From Paulinella micropora (lineage: Eukaryota > Cercozoa > Imbricatea > Euglyphida), in contig BJOX01000197.1 of assembly GCA_009731375.1 (NCBI GenBank), positions 34,918 to 98,917 on the forward strand: a stretch of DNA of 64,000 nucleotides, in the 5' to 3' direction. Position 1 is the first letter of the stretch, and each line of letters opens with the position of its first letter. Shown here in pieces: positions 1 to 19,496 of the stretch. The notes below the pieces were generated by a model. It was not told the origin of the DNA. It saw only the letters and a program-made list of their open reading frames with translations, and did no database searches. The translations under genes were made by a program, and so were the position numbers.

Positions 1-136
1 CAGGAGGCGCTACGCGGGGGGCGCCGCCCGGCCGGGGCCCGCGGGGACCGCCGGCCCAGGCGTTTGCTGGCTGTCCTGTCGGAGCCCAGGGCCTCTGCCT
101 GCGCCTGCCGTGCCTGCCGGCGGTAGAATGCGCTAG

Positions 137-9448
<9,312 letters not shown>

Positions 9449-10156
9449 TTTCTTCAACAGTCAACTTCAGAATGATGGCTCGGAGGCATGGACCAAGGGA
9501 ACACTGTTCGCTTTTCAAATGGTTGCTTGCTACCAAGATAGGTGAGAACCGTTTCTTGACAGGTCCACCGCGCCGTATTTTCTCATCCAACATTTCATTT
9601 TTTGACGTTTTGAAACACTTTCATTTTATATTGATGTTGATTTGTGTGTGTGTGTGTGTGCGTGCGTGTATAAGTATCGATATTTTCAGACTTACCCGTT
9701 AGTGACATAACGTAAAATTACTAATATATCATATCCCTCAATTTAAATATCAGTTCGTCGCCCGCGGAATACATACCTACATACAAGGAATACATACATA
9801 CATACATACATACATACGTACGTACGTACGTACATACATACATACATACATACATGCATAACATACATACATACATACATACATGCATACATACATACAT
9901 ACATACATACATACATGCATGCATGCATACATACATACATACATACATACATACATACGTACATACATACATGCATACATACATGCATACATACATACAT
10001 ACATACGTACGTACATACATACATACATACATACATACATTAGCATAACATAACATAACATAACATAACATAACATAACATAACATGACATGACATAACA
10101 TGACATAAAGATAACATAACATAACCTCACGTAACGTAACATAACATAACATAACA

Positions 10157-10187
<31 letters not shown>

Positions 10188-10766
10188 CTCATACATAAAT
10201 ACATATACATATCCCAATCAGGTAGATATTATACCGTACTTACGCAAGCACTGTAATAAAATACTTGCCACTCATAGGGCTGAGTGGGAAGACGAAGAGA
10301 TAGAATGGAAGAGTTAACTAAGAGGTGAAGCGTAAAAAGAATAGCCTCGGAGAAGAACCAATCGACTCACTTATCTAATATCGAGCGTTACGCGTTAATC
10401 GCATTATCGACACAGAACTGTGCCGGACTCGTGACTAAGGGGGAGCTTTAGATGGTTATTTACTTCTGCCGTTAGTAGTAACTTTTATAGGTGGGAAAGT
10501 ATTTTATTCGTATAGTCGAATAGCAGTAGTTCTAGTCAATCATTTGAACTGCCACGTGAGTGTAACGGACGTAACGGACATTATGGGCATTGAGAATTGG
10601 ACAATAATCATTCAGTGACAGTTACAGTTATTAATATGACTCGTGACTGCGGGCCGCCAAGCGGCATTTTTATTCAGTTTGCGCTACCGTCTGCCTCTCA
10701 GGACTCTGAATTGTCAGTTCTGCTATTCTACTTGCGGATTCAAGTGTCGATCGAGCATCGCGTCTC
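9449..10766. other. HERC 3' flank with CATA and AACAT repeats
   Basis: Between the HERC stop and the retroelement edge there is a (GT)n run near 9640, a CATA tract at about 9780-10040 that turns into an AACAT pentanucleotide tract up to about 10160, and then unique sequence. No further coding exon is supported. The same block recurs at 27724-29012 and its later part again at 30317-30956. Confidence 0.7.
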
Positions 10767-11524
10767 GGGGAGTTTGTTGGAGTATTCGACTGCCGGTAAG
10801 GGTTGTTAGTCCTCACTCGTCACCGCGTGTGGGCTCCAAACCTGCGCATAACCCCACGGCGAGAGGAGGCGAATCCGAACACCGACCCATCGCACTGGGG
10901 AAGAGCACGACTGGCCGCACACATGTAGACAACCTTCTGTATGATGTTGTCATAGCAGTCGGGGGTTTTATGTAAAGGTTTGAAAAGAGTATTATGTATA
11001 TCGGTCTGAATCCGCCTGGGTCCCCTGGTCTCTCCTTGATCTTGAGTTCCGTCTTGATCCGCCTGGGTCTCCTGATATCCTCTCGATCGAAAATTATTAT
11101 CCTCTGGTAGCTTGAATTTTTTTTTTTTTTTATTTTTTTTTTAGCCTGTTTATCGGTCCCTGGAATTTTTTTATCACCTATTTTTATTGTTTATGGTATG
11201 CAGCAGTTTTTCCGCAGAGTCTTGCGTGTCTAGTGTGTTGGTCCGTATGTTGTTGGTCCTGTCCCCTTACCACAGGTTTAGTTTATTGGATGCTCTTATC
11301 GGTTTAGTAAGGTAGGGAGACTAGGTCTAGATCTTGTTTCCTTGACGGTATCTTATTAATTCTACCCGGTGATTATCCTTACTTTCTTTTGGATTATATG
11401 CGTGCCCTTTAATATAGGTTCTTTCTTTTCCTTCTCGTTATAGTATATATTTATTATATTTATATATATATATATATATATTTATTCATTTATTCATATA
11501 TATATATGGATATATATATATATA

Positions 11525-11585
<61 letters not shown>

Positions 11586-11713
11586 TTTCTCCTGTGTCCT
11601 CTGCCTCCTTGTATGTTCCCACCGGTTCCGTCAGGGGTGTGTCAGATCAATCTAGTTATGCAATACTTCCTGTGCTTAAATAAGATGGGTAGAATGGGCC
11701 TGGGGCGGGGTTA
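10767..11713 (-). other. 3' untranslated tail of the retroelement
   Basis: After the last coding segment (ending at 11714) the element continues for about 950 bases with no long ORF. It contains a T-rich run near 11118-11142 on the plus strand and TA/ATT microsatellites at 11450-11585. No terminal poly(A) is visible at the 10767 edge on the minus strand, which would fit an R2-like rather than an L1-like 3' end. Confidence 0.5.
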
Positions 11714-12343
11714 TTACGTTGGGCATGTATGGAGAAATTGCCATACTTTCAGGATATGATCGTGGCAAAGGTCGGTGAGTTCTTGATAGACCGCTCTTGC
11801 CTGGGCACTAGAGAAAAGATCCTTGATCAGCTTGAACCCTGTTGATGGGATATACACTCTGGCTCCCATAGCAAGCATGAGGAGTTGGGGTTCGCAGCGG
11901 CCTTGGGAGCTTAGCTTGAGATCATGTATTTTTTCCATATATTTGTGGTATCTATGTTCGTAAATGGCTCTGGGGTTATATCCGTGTGGTGTTGTTGATT
12001 GCCAGGATTCAAACGGCCAGCTGACTGGTGGGTCCTCTCCGCGGGGGGAGGTTGGGTCTTGGAAGTTGAAGGGTGGTTGGATTCTCAGCCCGTGTTAGTC
12101 CCATAATCGTCTGGTGTTACTGCTTGTTGTCATTGCATATATTGATTGATCTAATCGAATAAGCCATTCGTCGGATCGAGATGTTGCTTCTACTAGGTAA
12201 ATATTTGGTGATGTCGGTGATGGGGTAAGGAGTAGGTCTGGTTTCCATGATTCCCCTTCTTCACGTAGATCATCGGCCAGGCGTGCGGCTGGATGGGTCC
12301 GTGTTGTCCGACATGTATGCCCTCGCTCACCTAGCGGGTCCAT
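11714..12343 (-). pseudogene. Probable restriction-like endonuclease domain with one in-frame stop
   Basis: The first segment (12343-12095) has WKPDLLLTP followed by IYLVEATSRSDEW. The spacing PD-x15-E-x-T resembles a PD-(D/E)xK core, the nuclease of R2-type non-LTR elements. A TAA at 12095-12097 interrupts, and the same frame then stays open to 11714, including GARVYIPSTGFKLIKDLFSSAQARAV near the end. Position after the RT and finger fits an RLE domain. The canonical lysine is not evident, so the assignment is by motif and position only. Confidence 0.5.
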
Positions 12344-12449
12344 GCCAGGTCTATGTTGTGGGTGGTTGAGAGGGTGATTGCTTTGCCTTCCTCTGCGATG
12401 AGGATCATATGATGTGGTTGGTCTTCAGGCGGGATGTTCGGGTCGATGC

Positions 12450-13004
12450 TCAGATGTTTCTTGAGGATCGCACACGTGATGCGGAGTGTCTGGCATTGAT
12501 GGCGTTGATAAGTTCCTGGGGGTGTGGGGGGTCTGTGCTGGTCATGAAATGTTCGATGGACCCCACGTGGTCGCAGTATGGGCAGGTGCCGTCTGTTTTA
12601 TTTTTTGTGCGGACACTTTTCATAGCTGGGGTATCCCAGGCATTGAGTTGGCACATCAAGATGACTTTGATTTCCCAGTCCTCTCGCCTTGTCCCTGGGC
12701 CTAGGTATTTGCTGGAGATGTGCTGTGTCTCCCCTCTCATTTCAGCAGCCGGTCCCCACTTCAGTGCAAACCTAGGAGCGACCATTGCTTTCCCAAGGTT
12801 GGTGCTGACCCTGTGTCGAAGCGACCATAGGTTCCTGGTCCGTATGTCTGCTTTGGCTCGTAGTATCGCTTGTCGACAGTCTGTTACTAGGGTTATTTTC
12901 CCCGTAAAACGGTGCTGGACTGTAATAACGTATTGAGAGTGGAGCCTTCCATTGTTGTTCTCTGTTGCGTTTCCGCTGTTGTCATGACGTAGTTGTATTC
13001 CCAT
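12450..13004 (-). CDS. Post-RT region with degenerate CxxC-H zinc finger
   Basis: The 184-codon ORF lies between the RT and the endonuclease-like segment. It contains CPYCDHVGSIEHF (Cys141, Cys144, His152), which matches the CxxC...H part of the finger that precedes RLE in R2-like elements. The expected fourth ligand is not clear (threonine/serine instead). The N-terminal part has HRFTGKITLVTDCRQAILRAKADIRTRNLW, unassigned. A frame change separates it from both neighbours, so it was probably one long polyprotein. Confidence 0.5.
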   Translation of the reverse strand: MGIQLRHDNSGNATENNNGRLHSQYVITVQHRFTGKITLVTDCRQAILRAKADIRTRNLWSLRHRVSTNLGKAMVAPRFALKWGPAAEMRGETQHISSKYLGPGTRREDWEIKVILMCQLNAWDTPAMKSVRTKNKTDGTCPYCDHVGSIEHFMTSTDPPHPQELINAINARHSASRVRSSRNI

Positions 13005-13134
13005 CCCCAGATCTCGGCAACTTCCTATCCATTCTAGTCCTAGGTATCCTTAGTATCTTCTTTGTTCTAGGAGGTGTTCATGTAAATACCAATCTAGGAA
13101 AGGTTGGTTCCGCACGGGGGCGGGTGGGGATTGT

Positions 13135-13365
13135 TCACTTTGATGTCTTCCACTGGATGTGTGCTGGTTGCAGTGTTCTAATCGATTGTTGGTAATAGGC
13201 TCTCCCTGGTGGTGGGTATTCGTTTGGGTCCTGGTCGTCCGGGTGCCATCCTATAGCCTCCGGGAGACGTGCGGTCTGGAGGTAAGCTGGGGGGATATTA
13301 AGGGCTTGGATGCGTTGAATGAGGTTATGTGCTTGGGCCTCCTGGTCTGTTTTTTGGGTCTTCAT
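13135..13365 (-). CDS. Unrecognised connecting segment of the retroelement polyprotein
   Basis: A 76-codon open stretch between RT and the zinc finger, hydrophilic and rich in Gln and Pro. No domain recognised. It is kept because it lies in the coding orientation within the element, and frameshifts on both sides suggest it is part of the same polyprotein. Confidence 0.3.
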   Translation of the reverse strand: MKTQKTDQEAQAHNLIQRIQALNIPPAYLQTARLPEAIGWHPDDQDPNEYPPPGRAYYQQSIRTLQPAHIQWKTSK

Positions 13366-13597
13366 TTCCCGGGGGGGCCTGTTATGCTGGGCGTCCGGGG
13401 TATGTGCGTTATGGATGGCAGTGGTCGTAGGGGGTTGCTCCGAGGGCGGTCTGCGGGGGTTGCATCCTTCGGTACGGTCGTGTTGTGGCAGGAAGGCATC
13501 TTGCAGCAGACGCAGATGGGAGTGTACTGCGATCTGGGTAGCCCGGTCGTGCGACGTTATTCACCACAGGAAAACCGTGGCCATTCGCAGGTTTGCC

Positions 13598-14690
13598 CTA
13601 TCCTTGAATCGTGGGATGCCAAAGCCACCGCATTTGCCTGCGTGGTCCGTAGAGGAAAGCGTTGGGGATGTCTGTTTGTTTCATCTTTAAGGTGTTCCGG
13701 AAACATTCTCGATAGTATTTATCCATTGTGTCGGCTTCCTCCTCCGTGAGTGTCGTCCATCCTAGTGGAAAATCCGCTGTGCCAGGCACCAGGTCCCGTA
13801 GGGCTTCTCGTCGTCGGGGGTTGGTGATGTTTAGGCCTAGTGCCACCTGGGTTGCCATGAGGAGATTGGTCATGATCTCGTTCACTTGGGGTTTGTGGTC
13901 ATTGAGGCCGGATGTGAAGAGTCCTAGTGATCGGAATTTAGTATATTTGGTTAGGCTGGGGATGGGCACCCCATCCCGGTCAGTGAGACCTACGTCAAAG
14001 TCTTCTGTGGCTCCTGATGGGTGAACCATGATTCCTAGTGTAAAGCTCTTAGCAGTCGCTGTGAGAAATCCTGTGCCATGGAGTTGATCTTGGGATTTGT
14101 GGAACTCCTCCCGGGCGGCTTCAATGTACTGATCCTTGGTTCCTGGTCCTCCATGCGCATGCCATTCGTCATCCGCGTATATATGCTGGGATGGGATTGT
14201 GACTTCCATGTTTGTGAGGGTCCTGCCTCGTAGTGCTGGCCATGAATTAAATTGGCGGCCGGCCCCGTAGAATTGGTATCCGGGGGAGTATGATGTGGAA
14301 GATGGTCCGTTCCGGAGGCGTTTTCGGTATTCGTTGGTGATCGAGAATAACGTCGGGCTGATCGGGCTGCCTTGTGCGGTGCCTCGGCCTCGATGTATGG
14401 GTTCTCCCGAGGCCTGGGTCCCATCCGGTCCTCGAGTATGGATGGTCGCTCCCTTGTAAAGGTGATGGACGAATGCGAAGAGTTCCGGGAATTCGTGTGG
14501 TGATGCGGCAATTGCTGTCAGTGCATCGTGTATGACAGGTAGTTCTACCGAGTCAAAAGCCTTTTCTACATCCACAGCCGTTAGGATCAGGGTGTGCGTC
14601 TTTCCTGTGACCGCCGCTGCGTGGTTAACATCGTGAATGATGAGACGTAACGTCAGGTTAGCTTCGAGATTCGAGGGCAGTTGGCTTTGG
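13598..14690 (-). CDS. Reverse transcriptase, catalytic palm and thumb
   Basis: The ORF's first methionine is at 14575, but the frame is open upstream to about 14690 and gives LEANLTLRLIIHDVNHAAAV before it. Motif A is LTAVDVEKAFDSV (catalytic Asp), motif B is GRGTAQGSPISPTLFSI, and motif C is IYADDEWH with the YADD box at residues 133-136 counted from Met14575. Motif D is suggested by KSFTLGIMV. These are non-LTR-type RT signatures. It continues from the RT N-terminus in the neighbouring frame (14653-16509) across one frameshift near 14690. Catalytic residues look intact. Confidence 0.9.
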
Positions 14691-16509
14691 CGGTTTTGCT
14701 GACGCTGCCTACATCTAACATGAGGGTGCGTAGGCGGAGATCCACCATTTTAGCGTATAGGTTCATTATGGCTTTGGAGATCATGATAGGTCTCCAGTCC
14801 TTCGGATCAGCCCCCGTCCCCTTCTCTTTCCATAATTGGACAAGCTGGGTGGCTTTCCATTCTGTGGGTATGACTCCTTCCCTCCAGCATTTGTTAAAGT
14901 ATTGTAGGATATATGCTTGGCCGGGTCCAGAAAGTATTTTCAGTGCAGCCGGTGGGACTTGATCCAATCCTGCTGAGGTCCCTTTCTTGCTCTGTATCGC
15001 TGCTTTTAGTTCCTCCATGGAGAAGTCCCGGCGTGCTTCTTGGATGGCTTGTGACCTCTCCGGGTATGTAGTTAAGTTGGAGGGGATACGCGTCAGGATC
15101 CGTGTATATCCTCCCGGGATGTTGAGGCGGTAGCCTGGAGAGGGAGTATGTTGGCGTAGGGTCTGTGTGTGGTCCCCAGGATGTGTTCGGGCCCAGTCGT
15201 CTATCAAGCGGTGGATGGGTAGGAGTGCTGCTTCCTTGGCCAACCGGTCGCATACCTCGTTTAGGCAATGTTGCCATTTGAAGCTATTCTCCACATGGGA
15301 TGCGATCCACTGGATGTGTAGGATGTGTAGGTGGCCCATCTCGATCTTATATCTAGCTATTGCGTCCCATAAGATTGGCTGCGGCCTTTCCGTGAAAAGT
15401 TTTTGGTACTCGGATTCCAGGGGGCAGTCTGCGAGTCCCTTGTAATCGGTGAACGCATAGGTCTGCTGGGAGCGCCATCCGCTGGTACGGACGTAATGAA
15501 GGGCCATAGCCATCCCTCCGACTTCTTGATGTGCGCTGGTGGTCGGGTTGGCATGGGATCCATATATGGCAATAATGGCTTCTTGGTGAATCAGGTTGGC
15601 CCCGAACCCTCCCGCATTGCCCAAGTTTGGGAAGCTAGACCCATCTACGTGTATTATCGCCGTGGTACTCCTGTCTATGGCATCCCGTATGGTTCCGGGG
15701 TGATCCCGTGTCGGTGGGTCTGCCTGGACCTTGGGAATCAGGGTGTCGATATGGTGTTTGTCCCTAAGATTCCGGGGGAGTTTGTGCAATAGAAGTGCTA
15801 CCGCACCGGTGGGGAGTATTTGAAACACGGTCCTGGGGTCTCTGGGCGTTCTCTGCCATATTCGTGTACAGAGGTAGGCGTTTGTCCCTTCTGTCCCGCC
15901 ACCCAGTTCCCGGAGGATATGGACTATGCACATCGGGTCGGGTGCTGGGTACAGGGACCATGTTCTCCTTGGTGGTCGTGGTTTGGGTACTCGGGCTGTA
16001 CCGTACTGGTCCCAGTGGCGGTGGTGGTATGTTAGGTTGTGGAGGATTTGGGGGTCCCTTCCCGCGTCGGTGACTTGTTGTGTTGTGTATTCGATGATCG
16101 CATTGGTCCACTGGGGCTGGTCAATGTGGCGTAGGTGCTCATCCCAGGAATCCCTTATGCTCGTTCCCCAGGCCTGGGTGAGGTCCTGTTCCGTGACAAC
16201 GGGGACGTTGAGAGGGTATGGGTCCTCGGCTGGTGTGGGGATTTGATGGTGGGGCATAGGGGTTTCTTGGGAGGTAGGGGCGTCGAGCGCACATAGCAGA
16301 ATATCCTGTCGACTATGTTGCTCCGATGCGTCGGGGGTCAGTATTGCAGCCTGGGGTCCTAGGGCGGCCACCAGCAGTTGGTGAGCCTCCCTGGGGGTGT
16401 GGAGACGCATAGTTCGGCGTAATGGGCAGTAGTGTCCTGGTGACTGGGGTGGAGGCGAGGTTTGGCTTGTCTTGCTTTGCGGTATAATAGGCACCGGTCT
16501 GCATCCCAT
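14653..16509 (-). CDS. RNase H domain followed by N-terminal part of reverse transcriptase
   Basis: A 618-codon ORF. The RNase H region spans about residues 280-430 with IIHVDGSSF (Asp289), HQEVGGMAMAL (Glu329), AFTDYKGL (Asp355), IASHVENSF (His405) and NEVCDRLAKEA (Asp421), a complete acidic active site. It would degrade RNA in RNA/DNA hybrids. From about residue 495 the RT fingers begin: GTSAGLDQVPPAALK, PTEWKATQLVQLWKEKG, DWRPIMISKAIMNLYAKMVDLRL. The RT continues in the next frame after a frameshift near 14690. RNase H lying before RT is unusual, since it normally follows RT. Residues 1-280 are unassigned. Confidence 0.88.
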   Translation of the reverse strand: MGCRPVPIIPQSKTSQTSPPPQSPGHYCPLRRTMRLHTPREAHQLLVAALGPQAAILTPDASEQHSRQDILLCALDAPTSQETPMPHHQIPTPAEDPYPLNVPVVTEQDLTQAWGTSIRDSWDEHLRHIDQPQWTNAIIEYTTQQVTDAGRDPQILHNLTYHHRHWDQYGTARVPKPRPPRRTWSLYPAPDPMCIVHILRELGGGTEGTNAYLCTRIWQRTPRDPRTVFQILPTGAVALLLHKLPRNLRDKHHIDTLIPKVQADPPTRDHPGTIRDAIDRSTTAIIHVDGSSFPNLGNAGGFGANLIHQEAIIAIYGSHANPTTSAHQEVGGMAMALHYVRTSGWRSQQTYAFTDYKGLADCPLESEYQKLFTERPQPILWDAIARYKIEMGHLHILHIQWIASHVENSFKWQHCLNEVCDRLAKEAALLPIHRLIDDWARTHPGDHTQTLRQHTPSPGYRLNIPGGYTRILTRIPSNLTTYPERSQAIQEARRDFSMEELKAAIQSKKGTSAGLDQVPPAALKILSGPGQAYILQYFNKCWREGVIPTEWKATQLVQLWKEKGTGADPKDWRPIMISKAIMNLYAKMVDLRLRTLMLDVGSVSKTAKANCPRISKLT

Positions 16510-17444
16510 TCAGCATTCTGGGTGGAGTGGTCCGGCATTGCCCGTAGTCTCGCGTCCATTTGACTGCGTTGATGGGTGCGGTTTAGTTGATCCCGTGCCC
16601 GGGCAATGGTGTTCGTGGCTTCTTTAAGATCCTCTTCCTGCTCCCGGGTTAGTGGTTGTATGATTTCCTTTTCTCGATGTGACCATAGCCTCATGATTGC
16701 CCTAGTCCCTGATTGGATGTCCAGGGTTCTGGCTAGTTGTTCCCATCGTTTCCACGTAAGGATTGGGTTTGGTGGTAGGTCACCTTTTGTTAGGAATCCG
16801 TGGATTTCCGTGAGGGTTTGTTGAAAGACCAGTCTTGTGGCGGGAATCTGTGTGGGTCGGCGTCGCTGGTCGCGCTGAGGTGGTGTGGTTGTGGGTTGAA
16901 GGGGTGATGTTTGGTCTCCTTGTTGTGGTGGGTGTGTGTCAGATGCAGCGGCGCGCGCTGCGGCGACTGCTCTGGTCATCAGCGCCTGTGGGCCTTGTTG
17001 GGTTGCTATGCTTGCTTGGACGCTGGTCTCGAATTTTTCCCGTTGGAGGGGCGTCCATTTCGAGGGTTTGTCTCGTGGCTCGTTCAATCTCTCGGGGTGA
17101 TTATCCTGCCGGGGTTCCTGGAGCATGTCTAGTGTTCTCTTTGTTCTCCAGTTCGGTCGGGTGGGTCGGGATGTTTTAGTAGGAATGGGTTCGTCTGGAT
17201 CCCCTGGTCGGTATTGCTGTTCTAACCTCATGCGGGCATTATTGAGTCTACCGCTTATCCAGTCCCCAAGGTTTTTTAGACCGTGGCGACAAAGGATGCC
17301 GGACCGAATCTTACTGTTCTCCTTTTCAATTGCATCGTAGTCTACGGGCGTGGGGGTCGTGCTATCCGAGGTGGGTTGACGAGTCGCATTGAAGTACGTT
17401 TTGTCCATTTGGAGTAACCGTGCCGCGACTTCGGCCCATTTCAC
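16359..17444 (-). CDS. Unrecognised basic, helical ORF upstream of RNase H
   Basis: 361 codons from the first Met; the frame stays open upstream of it to at least about 17600, adding RFTWIYLDIGAQDGVLELEAT. The composition is Arg/Gln/Pro-rich with a likely helical segment (REKEIIQPLTREQEEDLKEATNTIARARDQ). No apurinic endonuclease motifs are seen. It may be the N-terminal nucleic-acid-binding part of the RT polyprotein. It overlaps the RNase H ORF in another frame. Confidence 0.45.
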   Translation of the reverse strand: MKWAEVAARLLQMDKTYFNATRQPTSDSTTPTPVDYDAIEKENSKIRSGILCRHGLKNLGDWISGRLNNARMRLEQQYRPGDPDEPIPTKTSRPTRPNWRTKRTLDMLQEPRQDNHPERLNEPRDKPSKWTPLQREKFETSVQASIATQQGPQALMTRAVAAARAAASDTHPPQQGDQTSPLQPTTTPPQRDQRRRPTQIPATRLVFQQTLTEIHGFLTKGDLPPNPILTWKRWEQLARTLDIQSGTRAIMRLWSHREKEIIQPLTREQEEDLKEATNTIARARDQLNRTHQRSQMDARLRAMPDHSTQNAEWDADRCLLYRKARQAKPRLHPSHQDTTAHYAELCVSTPPGRLTNCWWPP

Positions 17445-17718
17445 GGGGGAGATTATAAGATCCTGTTTGTTGGGGTGTATGTCCGTGATCGCCTCTGGGG
17501 CGTCAGTAGCCTCCAGTTCTAGGACCCCATCTTGGGCTCCGATATCTAAATAGATCCACGTAAAGCGCGGGGGGTCTTTGCGTGGTTTTAGGAGTTGTTT
17601 GAGTGTGTTGTGGCTGATAACTGGTAGGAGGACCCGTTGGGGGTTCAGCCACGGTGCTCTTGATGACGGAAAGTAGCTCTTGTCCGGGTGGCATCGTCGG
17701 TCATGTCGGAGGAGTATA

Positions 17719-18279
17719 TTACACTCTACTGGTTGGCAGTTGATAAGGATAGAGTGGTTTTCTGTGTTGAATGTGTCCTATAACCTCGTGCCGTTTCAGC
17801 GTGTACCAGCATGAGATGAGGCATACGTGGTCTTGGAACAGGATGGTTTCCATGATGTGGCGTGGACATGGCTTTGTCTGTCCCGGGTGGGAATCCAGGG
17901 AGGGGATGATTATCTTGGTACCCATGGCTGCGGTTAAGAGCAGCATTTCTAAGACCCACTGTGCCGCTGAGGGGGGCATCTGGGTGTGGTATGTGCTCCA
18001 TGGTGGGGATTTGGGGTCTGGGACGGTGATGGGGAGTTTCGGATTGGGGAGGACTTTCGGCCCCTGTGGGGTGGGATCTATGTTGGCGGCTATGCATGCA
18101 AGGCCTAGTTGGCGTTGGGTCCCGGTTAATATCGGGGAGGCAAGGCGGCCTGTGAGGGGTCGTGTTACCCATGAGAGTGGTGGTTTCGGTAGGTCGGGAC
18201 ATTTGGAGAGGTATTTGCGCAGGACGTGGGAATTGGAAGGTATGTGCCGTGCTTGTACAGTGAAGATGTTTGTGTCCAT
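17719..18279 (-). CDS. Unrecognised ORF between USP-like domain and RT polyprotein
   Basis: 186 codons, with a hydrophobic patch (WVLEMLLLTAAMGTKIIIPSL) and HIMETILFQDHVCLISCWYTLKRHEVIGH. No family recognised. It reads in the element's coding orientation and is bounded by frame changes, so it may be a piece of a longer protein. Confidence 0.35.
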   Translation of the reverse strand: MDTNIFTVQARHIPSNSHVLRKYLSKCPDLPKPPLSWVTRPLTGRLASPILTGTQRQLGLACIAANIDPTPQGPKVLPNPKLPITVPDPKSPPWSTYHTQMPPSAAQWVLEMLLLTAAMGTKIIIPSLDSHPGQTKPCPRHIMETILFQDHVCLISCWYTLKRHEVIGHIQHRKPLYPYQLPTSRV

Positions 18280-18405
18280 GGGAGGCCGGCCGGTGCATTA
18301 AGGCGGGATTCCATATGGACTGCCTGGTTCAGAAGAGAAAGTGCGTGTTGTGAGATCACGTGTTTGCTTCTTTGTTCTTCCTCATTGCGGACCCTGTCTG
18401 TTAGT

Positions 18406-19496
18406 TTACGTAGTTTCGATCTTCAGGGCGAGGCGGTGGTGCCAGTGTTTGGGATCTCTTCTACGTATTGGGTGGGCGTCGCAGAGGTCTTGATGTGGTA
18501 GTGGGTCGGTTGGGTTGGCAGCGGCGATGGGGGGCTGAGGCGCAATGGTGGGTTTGGATGGCTTAATCTGATTGTATACCAGTACTGTTCCATGTTTTCC
18601 TATGAATCCCCATCCCTGTTTAGGAGGGAGGATAGACAGTTTGGTATCGTCAAGGCATATCCATGTCCCGTCGGGTTGGGGGGTCAGGAATACCAGGTGG
18701 GGGNNNNNNNNNNTTGGGGGAGCTCCTGGTCTGGGGCGCTCCGTTTGCAAATAGCTCCGTCTAGTGTATATCCGTGCTGACCCTTACCTCCCCAGCTATC
18801 AGGCTTGACCCAGAGTTTTTCCGGGATCGTCAAGCGAGGCGGGGGCAGATCTTTTATAACCTTGTCGCGCTGTGGTAAGGGATGTTGGCCTGGGTTGGTG
18901 TGTGTGATGGCGAACCAAAGGGTCAAGGGTCTGTTCATTAGGGACTGTTCTGTCTCAAGGGTGTGGCTGCAGCGGGAGCACTTGCGGTCGTCCTGGCGTC
19001 TGCGCCAATGTTGCAGGAGGGATTCCAGGGAGAGTTGAGATCCTGGGAGGGGCCTGTCCTGGGGAGTATGCAATTCAATGATGGGATCAATGCGTTCGCT
19101 GGATGTTGATCCACCGCAAGCGTAGCATTGGCTGCTGGAGGTGATTTGACATTGCCATTTTGAGATTATGTTGCTCCCATCCTGGTCTTCGATCATTCGA
19201 AGGAGAGCGTGGATACCTTTTATGGCCTTGTGGATGGTTCCTGGATGGCCTGGTTTGAAGGTGGGGTGCAGGTGTGACAGGGCTGTTGCATCCCCAAGCC
19301 ACGGTACTCTTAGGGGGGCCCAGGTGCCCATCCATCTCTTGGGGGTCAGGGTTGTCAGAGTATTACTGATGAGATGGAGGGTGTTGAGGTGAGCCCGATT
19401 GAGGCAGTCTCTGTTGCCGCGTCCATGCTTGTACATGTACAGTGTGGTAAGTCCCGTGTTGATGCTAATGCTTGCATGGTGGTAATGATCCAGCAC
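18406..19496 (-). CDS. Ubiquitin-specific-protease-like domain, zinc-finger and His/Asp part
   Basis: Two frames joined across a 10-base N gap at 18704-18713. The first (19496-18684) carries the USP zinc ribbon: CYAC (Cys124, Cys127), SLESLLQHWRRRQ, and CSRC (Cys173, Cys176), then RPLTLWFAITHT and the strand HGYTLDGAICKR. The second (18750-18406) carries the His/Asp box: HLVFLTPQPDGTWICLDDTKL, then GTVLVYNQIK, matching the USP pattern H..........dG.W...DD.....vl.Y. The Cys box lies just upstream in another frame (Cys codon 19493-19495). Together they have the order and spacing of a peptidase family C19 deubiquitinase, which cleaves ubiquitin from substrates. A frameshift near 19450 and the gap leave activity uncertain. 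Confidence 0.75.
18714..18723. other. 10-base assembly gap inside the USP-like domain
   Basis: Ten N bases between GGTGGGGG and TTGGGGGAGC. The similar G-rich edges suggest an overlap that the assembler did not join, so the frame across the gap is unknown. Confidence 0.85.

Noticed and set aside
12095-12097. TAA read as sense (alternative genetic code)
   Set aside because: TGA, TAA and TAG all end recognised genes sensibly (HERC TGA, REEP5-like TAA, membrane gene TAG), so a single stop in a decaying element is simpler.
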